From: Prorocentrum cordatum
Lineage: Eukaryota; Sar; Dinophyceae; Prorocentrales; Prorocentraceae
DNA length: 64,000 bases
Assembly (NCBI GenBank): GCA_963575745.1
Contig: CAUYUJ010000891.1
Location: 1,053,665 to 1,117,664 of the forward strand
Reading direction: 5' to 3'
In this document: positions 19,416-27,201 of the stretch, piece after piece
Layout of the letters: every line of letters begins with the position of its first letter
Numbering within the stretch: the stretch's first letter is position 1
Program-made: the position numbers and the translations under genes
Notes under the pieces: generated by a model
Told to the model about the DNA's origin: nothing
Databases searched by the model: none
What the model saw: only the letters and a program-made list of their open reading frames with translations

Positions 19416-21239
19416 ATGGCCCCAGGCAGCAAAAGGAAGACGACACACCCAGCAGGAGAGACGAAGTGGTCAGAGTCCCAACTTCGCGCCGCTGGAGTGC
19501 TGCTTCCAAAGAAGTCGCAGGACACCACATCAAAAGTTGATCGCCCGTCTGAGTGCGTTAGAGCGTACGCCCTGCGTGACCAGGTGCTGTCTGCGTTCGT
19601 CAGAGGTGACAATATTCGCCTCTTTCCTTTGCTCAGATCATTGGGCCAACTCCGTGTGACCAGACAAGTACTGGCTGTCACTGGCATGGGCCATTTGGTA
19701 GCGGACGCGTCCTTGCGGAGACGGTCGCCGCACCCCCGGGCTGTGATATTCTCAAGGGTTCTGAAGCAAAAGTGGCTTCTGGACGTCAGGGGAACTGATT
19801 CATTGGACATCTTAGGCGCTGATGTGCGCGGAGAGTTGAAAGGTTTCAAGAACGAGTCTTTCCTCTGCACAGTGAATGTTTGGGCAGATGTTCTGGAAGA
19901 GATGGATTCGCCGCCAATGCTTTGTCGTCTCCGGCAGCGCCTGGGTCTGATTCTCACGTTGCGCGGCTTCGACCACATCAGCCACCTGGGCGGTTTAACG
20001 GCCGAGGAGCTCGACGGCGTGATAGATTCACCGGTGTTGAGAGCTGCCACACGTCGTTTGCTGGCGCGCGCGGCTCTAATTCAGCCGAGGGCGATAGAAC
20101 TCGCCCCAGCGGAGCCAGCACTCCCATCTGTTTCATCGGCAGAGGGGTTCGCCGACACCATATCGCCACAAGTTGTGAGAGAGCTGGAAGATCACGTGTC
20201 GGCTGAACTCAACAGCATGGGCATTGTGAATTTCGACCAAGACGCGAAGCCCATGGACGTCACCCGTAGACTGGCAGCAGCGAAAGCTCGAGGGCAGAAC
20301 CCGCATAGCGTTCTGCAAGAGCGCGTTGCCAGGGCTTCGCTCGCCAGCGTGTCGAGTGCCCTCAAGGCGTGGCATGCGTTCGCAGTGCATATTCTGAGAA
20401 TGCCCGCCCAGGCAACTTTGCCGCCGCGCTCGGAGACCCAAGCGTGTGAATTCCTTGCAATATTCCGGTCTGGGAATACGGCCAGCAACTACATCGGATA
20501 CGTGAAATGGACATGCGTACATTTGAACTTGGACGTGTCGTGGTACGGGGGCGCAGTCCGCCAGACCTTAGCAGGTGTTCACAAGCGTTCTCTGCGGTAC
20601 ACGGGAGGGCCTGACAGGGTTGCGCACTTGCTAACATCAGCTGTTCTGAACAAGGTGATCCAGTTGGCAGATGCTGCACGGTTGTGCAATGGATCCCAGG
20701 AGCTGGTCGTCATCAGCTGGGCTTTCCTCTTGCGGGTGCAGTCAGAAGGAGTGCCCCTGGAGGCCGGCGGGCCGCATGAGGCGGACAACCTTCCCGAGGG
20801 TAGGCATTCAGCAGTCTGGCTCGCAGAAGGCGCGCTGCACCTGATTCTGCGTCGTCGCAAGCACAGGCCGGCAGGTTCTCGGCTTGCGAGGAGGTGTTAT
20901 TGTTCCACTTCCGGGGTGAGCCTGTGCCCCGTGCACAGGGTCATCGCGCACTTGCAAGGAAGGGGGCTCGGCCAGCGTCTCTTCGATTTTAACAGTGGCA
21001 CATTCACGAGCACCCTGAGGAGATTCTTAACGTTAGCTTTAGTGCCGGATGCTCCGTCCTACACCCTGAAGTCATTCAGGGCAGGAAGGGCGACGGAGAT
21101 GGCTGCTCAGGGAGAGCCCATGGGTGCAATCTTGGCTGCCGGCGAATGGAGATCAGCGCAGTTTCTCAGATACGTTGACCTCGATTCAGTAGAGCAACAG
21201 GTTCTATTCGAGAGAGCCGTAGACTCAGGCAGCGAGTGA
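19416..21239 (+). CDS. tyrosine recombinase (phage-integrase fold)
   Basis: 607 codons from ATG (MAPGSKRKTTHPAGE); an in-frame TTG upstream in A2 was not used. The C-terminal half carries the tyrosine-recombinase boxes: Arg I in FLLRVQSEG (about 20,737), a basic beta-hairpin LRRRKHRPAGSRLARR (about 20,846), box II LKSFRAGRATEMA (about 21,067, with Lys where His is usual), AGEWRSAQF and the nucleophile Tyr in RYVD (Tyr codon at 21,171). The N-terminal half is a poorly conserved region followed by a SAM-like core-binding domain (about 20,280-20,580). It would integrate a circular cDNA without making a target duplication, in keeping with the clean GGG junctions. It is long for the family, intact, and separated from gag-pol by B1-A2. 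Confidence 0.87.
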   Translation: MAPGSKRKTTHPAGETKWSESQLRAAGVLLPKKSQDTTSKVDRPSECVRAYALRDQVLSAFVRGDNIRLFPLLRSLGQLRVTRQVLAVTGMGHLVADASLRRRSPHPRAVIFSRVLKQKWLLDVRGTDSLDILGADVRGELKGFKNESFLCTVNVWADVLEEMDSPPMLCRLRQRLGLILTLRGFDHISHLGGLTAEELDGVIDSPVLRAATRRLLARAALIQPRAIELAPAEPALPSVSSAEGFADTISPQVVRELEDHVSAELNSMGIVNFDQDAKPMDVTRRLAAAKARGQNPHSVLQERVARASLASVSSALKAWHAFAVHILRMPAQATLPPRSETQACEFLAIFRSGNTASNYIGYVKWTCVHLNLDVSWYGGAVRQTLAGVHKRSLRYTGGPDRVAHLLTSAVLNKVIQLADAARLCNGSQELVVISWAFLLRVQSEGVPLEAGGPHEADNLPEGRHSAVWLAEGALHLILRRRKHRPAGSRLARRCYCSTSGVSLCPVHRVIAHLQGRGLGQRLFDFNSGTFTSTLRRFLTLALVPDAPSYTLKSFRAGRATEMAAQGEPMGAILAAGEWRSAQFLRYVDLDSVEQQVLFERAVDSGSE

Positions 21240-21296
21240 ATGCGCAGGAAATTTGATTATGACAGAACGATGTACTTTCCATGCTTTTGTCGCTCG

Positions 21297-21498
21297 GGGG
21301 GGAATCGACCCCCCGAGCGTTGCTGTGCGAAATCACCCAACGGAGCGTTCGCAGAGCGTGGAGGGAAAACATCTTCGAGTTGAGGATCAGAGTGAAGGGG
21401 TGCCCCTTTTCCCCGTGTACAGTGTAAGACCGTTTGGAGGACTGTCAGTGAACTTGCTGCAGGGGAGGGACCCACAGGAGTAAGCTGGTGAGTTTGGG
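21297..21498 (+). repeat. B2 repeat (right end of element)
   Basis: 202 bp, matching B1. At its start cgctcgggggg and ccccccgagcg form an 11-bp stem around gaatcga (21,291-21,319). It ends gagtttggg; the next base, 21,499, is host DNA identical in context to the empty site at 22,374. Confidence 0.88.
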
Positions 21499-23345
21499 TC
21501 AGCGGTCTCCATCCGGCTCACTCGCGAGAGGCTGTCGCGGACCCCCCCTCCTGGCAGGCCGCGACGCCACGCGCCTCTCCTCGAGCCGAGGCGCTCGGAC
21601 GCGCTCGGCGAGGGTGTTCCCCGCCAGCGCTGGCGCGCCTCACCCTCGCGCCTCCTCCTCGCTCCTCCTTCCCCTCCCTCCCTCCTCCTCGCTCCCCCTG
21701 CCAGACTCCTCCTCCTCCACCTCCTGCTCGCTCCTTTTCTCTCCTCCTCTTCCTCCTCCTCCTCCTCCTCCTCCTCCTCCTCCTCCTCCTCCTCCTCCTC
21801 CTCCCCCTCCTCCTCATTTTCTGTCCTCCTGCTCGTCCTCCTCCTCCTCCTCCTCCTCCTCCTCCCTCCTCCTCCTCCTCTCCTTCCTCCTCCTCCTCCT
21901 CCTCCTGCTCGCTCCTCCTCGTCCTCCTCCTCCTCCTCCTGCTCGCTCCTCCTCGTCCTCCTCCTCCTCCTCCTCCTGCTCGCTCCTCCTCCTCGTCCTC
22001 CTCCTCCTCCTCCTCCTCCACCTCCTGCTCTCTCATGCTCGCTCCTCCTCTTCCTCCCCCTCCTCCTCCTCCTCCTCCTCCTCCTCCTCCTCCCTCCTCC
22101 TCCTCTCCTCCTCCTCCTCCTCCTCCTCCTCCTCGTCCTCCTCCTCCTTCTCCTCCTCCTCCTTCTCCTCCTCCCCTCCTGCTCCTCTTCCTCCTCCTCC
22201 TCCTCCTCCTCCTCCTCCTCCTCCTCCTCATCGTCATCATCATCATCATCATCAGCATCATCATCATCATCTTCCTCATCCTCCTCCTCCTCCTCCTCCT
22301 TCTCCTCCTCCTTTTCATCCCCTCCTCCCACATCCTCCCTCCTCCTCCTCCTCGCTCGCCACCGACGTAAGGGTCAGTGGTCTCCGTCCGGCTCACTCGC
22401 GAGAGGCTTTCGCGGACCCCCCTCCTGGCAGGCCGCGACGCCACGCGCCTCTCGAGCCGAGGCGCTCGGACGCGCTCGGCGAGGGTGCTCCCCGCCAGCG
22501 CTGGTGCTCCTCACCCTCGCGCCTCCTCCTCGCTCCTCCGCCCCCGCCCTCTCTCCTCCTCGCTCTCCCTGCCAGACTCCTCCTCCTCCTCCACCTCCTG
22601 CTCGCTCCTTTTCTCTCCTCCTCTTCCTCCTCCTCCTCCTCCTCCTCCTCCGCCTCCTCCCCCTCCTCCTCATCCTCCGTCCTCCTGCTCATCCTCCTCC
22701 TCTCCCCTCCTCCTCCTTCTCATCCCTCCTCCTACTCCTCCTCCTCCTCCTCCTCCTGCTCGCTCCTCCTCGTCCTCCTCCTCCTCTCCTCCTCCCTCCT
22801 CCTCCTCCTCCTCGCTCCTTCTCCTCGTCCTCCTCCTCCTTCTCCTCCTCCACCTCCTGCTCTCTCATGCTCGCTCCTCCTCTTCCTCCTCCTCCTCCCT
22901 CCTCCTCGTCCTCCTCCTCCTCCTCCTCCTTCTCCTCCTCCTCCTCCTTCTCCTCCTCCCCTCCTGTTCCTCTTCTTCCTCCTCCTCCTCCTCCTCATCT
23001 TCCCTCCTCCTCTTCCTCCTCCTCCTTCTCCTCCTCCTTCTCCTCCTCCTCCCTCCTCCTCCTCCTCCTCCTCCTCCTCCTCCTCCTCCTCTCCTCCTCC
23101 TCCTCCTCCTCCTCCTCCTCTGTTCCTCTCCTCCTCCTCCTCCTCCTCCTGCTCGCTCCTCCTCCTCCTCCTCCTCCTCCTCCTCCTCCTCCTTCTCCTC
23201 CTCCACCTCCTGCTCTCTCCTGCTCGCTCCTCCTCCTCCTCCTCCTCCTCCTCCTCCTCCTCGTCCTCCTCCTCCTCCTTCCCTCCTCCCTCCTCCCTCC
23301 TCCCCTCCCTCCTCCCTCCTCCCTGCTCCCTCCCTCTCCCCCCTC
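21499..23345. repeat. tandem pair of about 0.9-kb TCC-rich units
   Basis: Unit 1 (21,499-22,373) and unit 2 (22,374 to about 23,345) each start tcag(c/t)ggtctcc, continue with a near-identical 160-bp GC-rich segment (ggctcactcgcgagaggct) and then hundreds of base pairs of TCC/TCCTCG. The Ser/Pro/Leu open frames are artefacts of the trinucleotide repeat. The first unit's left edge was the retrotransposon's target. Just after, 23,346-23,460 is unique, follows a TCC tract ending in gtag, and could be an exon, but I recognise nothing in it. Confidence 0.8.
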
Positions 23346-23496
23346 TCCTGTAGAGCCGCGTCGGCACCGCCAGCGCTTCTGGCGGAGCTCGGGGCCAGCT
23401 GCTGGCCGACAAGGCTGGTACGAAGCGAACATCAACTTATTCCAGGGCGACCCTACCTAGGAGTTGGAGCCCTTAGGAAAGCAGCATTAGTAGTAA

Positions 23497-23790
23497 CGGT
23501 AAAGCTAAGCTAAAGCTAAGCTGAAGCTAAGCTAAAGCTAAGCTAAATCTAAGCTAACGCTAAGCTAAAGCTAAGATAAAGCTAAGCTAACGCTAAGCTA
23601 AAGCTAAACTAAGGCTAAGCTACAGCTAAGCTAAAGCTAAGCTAAAGCTAGGCTACAGTTAAGCTAAATCTAGTATAAAACTAAGCTAAAACTAAGCCAA
23701 ATCTAAGCTAAAGCTAAACTAAAGCTAAGCCAAAGCTAGAGCTAGAGCTAGAGCTAGAGCTAGAGCTAAAGCTAAAGCTAAAGCTAAAGC
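23497..23790. repeat. agctaa hexamer-type repeat
   Basis: About 290 bp of (aagct)(aa/ag) units: gctaagctaaagctaagct, drifting into gctagagctaga. No coding capacity of interest. Confidence 0.85.
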
Positions 23791-23984
23791 TAGGGGGGCG
23801 CAACTGAGGGAACCGCGGGGCGGGGACTGGGGGAACCGCCCGGGGCGGCCTACACTGCCCGGCCCTTTTAAGCAAACAAAGTAAGAACCCTCTAGGTAGA
23901 GCCTAGGTAGGGAAAAATCAAAAAGTGAAGCGACAGTGAAAAAGTAGATGCACCCCGAAGCGAAAATCAAAAAGTTCTCCCTTA

Positions 23985-24145
23985 GTCCCTCCCTCCTCCT
24001 CCTGCGTTTCCTGCTGCTCCTCCTCCTCCTCCTCCCTCTCCTCCTCCTCCTCCTCCTCCTCCTCCTCCTCCTCCTCCTCCTTCTCCTCCTCCTCCTCCTC
24101 CGCCTTTTCTTTCTCCTCCTCCTCCCCCTCCTCCTCACCCGCTCC
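23985..24145. repeat. (TCC)n pyrimidine tract
   Basis: TCC trinucleotides with few interruptions on the plus strand. Flanks at 23,800-23,980 and 24,150-24,530 show no gene. Confidence 0.85.
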
Positions 24146-24537
24146 TCTCTCCCCACATGCCAGACCCCCCCTCGCTGCGTACGGAAAAATGGCGGCTCTT
24201 ATCAAGTTTCGGCCTTGAGGGGCCCTCGCCGGCTCACCAGGCCCTGGGACCGTTAAAAAGACAAACCAGGATGTCAAGCCGTTCCCGGGCAAGAGAGGTC
24301 CAAACCCCAGGGGCCCACGATGCGAAAAAGCACGATCCCGATAGCCTGGGTATAGACTATATTGACTATATATGACTATATATGGTCCAGGGTCTGCCCC
24401 CCCCCTCCCCTCATGCTGGTGCCATCGCCCGCCCACCCCCCCGCGCGATGCCCCCCCCCTCTCCCCTCCCTGTGGGTGTGGTGTGGTGCTGTGGGTGTGG
24501 CGTGTGTGGCGTGGTACCGTGGTGCTCCAGGAAAGCT

Positions 24538-24620
24538 CCGGAGGTCGTCGTCGTCGCCGCCGCCGTCGTCGTCGTCGTCGTCGTTGCCGTCGCCCTCGTC
24601 GTCGTCGCCGTCGCCGTCGC

Positions 24621-24654
<34 letters not shown>

Positions 24655-24730
24655 ATCGGCGTCGGCGTCGTCGTCGCCGGCGTCGTCGCCGTCGCCGTAG
24701 TCGTCGCCTTCGTCGTCGTCGTCGCCGCTG
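24538..24730. repeat. (GTC)n/(CGTCGC)n microsatellite
   Basis: Mixed gtcgtc and gccgtc units over about 190 bp, followed by a duplicated phrase (gagggaccctgagac at 24,733 and 24,771) and a TA tract. Confidence 0.85.
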
Positions 24731-24789
24731 CCGAGGGACCCTGAGACCCATCCCATCTGGGGGGGGGGCCCGAGGGACCCTGAGACGGG

Positions 24790-24793
24790 GATC

Positions 24794-24843
<50 letters not shown>
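24790..24843. repeat. (TA)n microsatellite
   Basis: About 54 bp of TA. Confidence 0.85.
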
Positions 24844-24847
<4 letters not shown>

Positions 24848-24872
24848 GAGCGTGTTCTACCGCTGCTGGCGG

Positions 24873-25026
24873 AAAACCGGGGGGGGTCACTACCGGTTCG
24901 AACCCCTCCCCCCCCCCCCTCCGGAAAACCGGGGGGGGTCACTACCGGTTCGAACCCCTCCCCCCCCCCCCCAGTTCATCATGAAAAGGGGGGGGGTCAC
25001 TACCGGTTCGAACCCCCCCCCCCCCT
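24873..25026. repeat. three tandem copies with ccggt palindrome
   Basis: Three units of roughly 60-70 bp, each containing ggggggtcactaccggttcg then aacccc and a C-run. Long G- and C-runs flank the central accggt palindrome, so each unit could fold back. Confidence 0.75.
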
Positions 25027-25039
25027 CGAAAACCGAGTG

Positions 25040-25610
25040 GGGATGCGGACAGTGGTGGGGACGGTGTTGGTGGGGACAGTGGTGAGGGGACAGCGGGACA
25101 GTTGTGGGGACAGTGGGACAGTGGGACAGTGGTGGGGACGGTGGTGGGGGCAGTGGTGGGGACATTGGTGGGGACAATGGTGGGAACAGGGGAGACAGTG
25201 GACGATGGTGGGGACGGTGGTGGTGGGGACAGTGGTGTGGGCACAGTGGGACTGAGGTGGAAACAGTGGGACAGTGGAGGGTATAATGGTGGTGGGGACA
25301 GTGGTGAAGGCGGTGGCGAGGACGGCGGTGGGACAATGGGACAGAGGTACAGTGGGGACAGTGGTGGGGACAGTGGGGACAGTGGTGGGAACAGTGGGAC
25401 AGCTCAGTGGGACAGCGGAGGAGTCAGTGGGACAGTGGGGACAGTGGGGATAGTCGGGCAGTGGTTGGGGCCGTGGAGACAGTGGGGAGAGTGGAACCGT
25501 GGTGGGAACAGTGGTGGGGACAGTGGGGACAGTGCGACAGTGGTGGGGGCACTGGTGGGGACACAGTGGGGACAGTGGTGGTGAGGACAGTGGCGCTGGG
25601 AACAACAGCG
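25040..25610. repeat. gtggggacagtg minisatellite
   Basis: About 570 bp of 9-12 bp units (gtggggaca, gtgggacag) in irregular order, strongly G-rich on the plus strand. Open frames are repeat artefacts. Confidence 0.85.
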
Positions 25611-25815
25611 GGGGATGTGATGCGGACGGTTGTAGGGACCGGGAGTCGTTTGCTGGCGGTGAGTGGGGTTAGGGGAGGGGCGGTTTTGCCGGGGAAGGGG
25701 GGGGGGGTCCAGCAGGGGGGGGGGGGGAGCGATTTTCGGAGGGGGGGGGCGACCCCCGGGCTCCGGAGGAAAATGTTGGCAATTTTCCAGAGTAAAGCGG
25801 CGGTGGATCACGCTC

Positions 25816-25908
25816 TCTTTCTCTCTCTCTCTCTCTCTCTATTATATATATATATATATATGTGTGTGTGGGTGTATATATATATATATAGGTGGACAAA
25901 TATAGACA

Positions 25909-25941
<33 letters not shown>

Positions 25942-26310
25942 TACCGGGGGGCGAAGATCGGTTGTGGCCATGCCCCTCCTGTGCCCAGGATCGGTGTGTG
26001 CGCACTCGCGTGTGTGTGTGTGTGCGTGTGTGTGTGTTATAGTGTGTATGTGCGCGCGTGTGTGTAGTTCACTTTGAGTCGAGTCTTCTCTTAGTTTGCT
26101 GGTTGGACTTACAGCTCCTCTGACACACGCATCGCTTGCATGTTGCAGTGTGCGACGTTTTGTACGCTGCGCCTTCGGCAGCGCGCGATCGCAATTAGCA
26201 CTTCCATCTGCTGCCCGCGCTTGAGGACCCTCTGTGCCGTTGGCTTTATATATATATACATACACACACATATATATATTATATATACATGTGTGTATAT
26301 ATAAACGCGT
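25816..26310. repeat. cluster of CT, TA and TG microsatellites
   Basis: CT at 25,816-25,840, TA at 25,841-25,945 with interruptions, TG/CG at 26,000-26,065, and TA/CA at 26,245-26,310. A further TG run is at 26,517-26,556. Between them I see no gene. Confidence 0.8.
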
Positions 26311-27000
26311 GTGCGTGTGTCATTGTGCACCTGAATGTGTGCTTCTGAGCCCTCGGCTGGCGTGTCACCTCCCTGCCATCCACGCCCGTTTGTGTTGTGT
26401 GGCGATGCTGGGCGCTGCGGGGTCCACAGTGATCCCTGAGGGCACAGCCGCGTCCCCGCGCGTAGTAATTGCACTGGCTCTTACCGTCGCTGCGCGCGAG
26501 GCCGCTACTGCCAGGAAGTGTGTGTGTGTGTGTGTTGTGTGTTGTGTGTATGTGCGTCTGGGTGGGTGTGGGGGGAAGGGGGGCGCCTTCTGGCTGGAGG
26601 TGAGCGTGTGCTCCCATCTCTTGGGCCCAGGGTGAACCTGGCCAGGACTGGCGTATGGGTGTATATAGTCGGCGCCTCTCCTGAGCAGCGTCCAGGGCGA
26701 GGAGGGAGGGGACATGGCTCGGCCACGCGCGGAGGGAGTGGAAGGTAGGGTAAGTTAGAAGCACCCCTACTTCTTAGAAAGCGCGGGCCGTAGACGTAAG
26801 GCCGGCGCCTTCTAATAAGCAGCCTCCTTCTAGGAAGTCGCTGCCCCCTGCCCCACATGGTGAAGAAGGAAATGAAGGAGGCAAAGTTGGACGAGAAGCA
26901 GGGGGAACAGGGGCCTGCTGCCTAGCCGCCACGTCGGATCTCAGGCTTCGCCGCTCGCAGGGAGCCTTCCGCAGCGAGAGGCGGCCTGGGCTGCCCGCCG
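26311..27000. other. region upstream of the esterase start
   Basis: No TATA box or spliced-leader match is evident. Contains short duplicated words (ccttctaataagc, ccttctaggaag around 26,810-26,840). The gene's 5' UTR presumably lies here, but I cannot place a transcription start or leader acceptor. Confidence 0.3.
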
Positions 27001-27201
27001 ATGGCCGACGAGGCGCTGGAGGAGGCCGGCGGGGCCGAGCTGGCGGGCGCGCCGTGCGCCGAGCTGCCCGGGCTGGGGCGGATCCGCGGCAGCGCGCGCG
27101 GCGGCGTGGCGCGCTTCTTGGGCGTGCCGTACGCCGCGGCGCAGCGCTGGCGGCCGCCAGGCCCTCCCGAGCCGTGGGCGGGCGTGCGCGAGGATGACTG
27201 G
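27001..27201 (+). CDS. esterase block 1 (N-terminus)
   Basis: ATG at 27,001, then [31 protein letters not shown] and WAGVR, the classical start of type-B carboxylesterases. A GT donor at 27,202 keeps phase 0 into block 2; a (TCC)n tract starts 10 bp further on. The usual first Cys-x-Gln motif after WAGVRD is absent, so either a tiny exon is missed or the motif is lost. Confidence 0.8.

Larger units (their letters stand above)
14215..21498 (+). mobile_element. DIRS/PAT-type tyrosine-recombinase retrotransposon, bipartite layout
   Basis: A 7,284-bp element laid out as A1 (704 bp), gag-like frame, RT/RNase H frame, B1 (201 bp), A2 (704 bp), tyrosine recombinase frame, B2 (202 bp). A1 and A2 differ at only about half a dozen positions; B1 and B2 are also near identical. 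It carries a recombinase instead of an integrase and has split direct repeats, which places it with the DIRS order (PAT/Ngaro-like). In the arrangement I know for PAT/Ngaro, all ORFs lie between A1 and B1 and the end is B1A2B2; here the recombinase lies between A2 and B2. The element starts and ends next to GGG, with no target-site duplication beyond that core. A paralogous empty site at 22,350-22,390 confirms both ends. High repeat identity suggests recent insertion. Confidence 0.85.

Noticed and set aside
14215-21498. LTR retrotransposon with A as long terminal repeat
   Set aside because: No integrase or protease, A is not at both ends, no target duplication, and a tyrosine recombinase is present.
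21488-23513. Very long Ser/Pro/Leu and Glu/Arg/Gly open frames on both strands
   Set aside because: They are translations of TCC/GGA microsatellite in every frame; there is no codon bias, domain or start context.
24873-25610. Regular short units with spacers resembling a CRISPR array
   Set aside because: Units are G-rich minisatellite words of varying length without conserved repeats and unique spacers, and the genome is eukaryotic.
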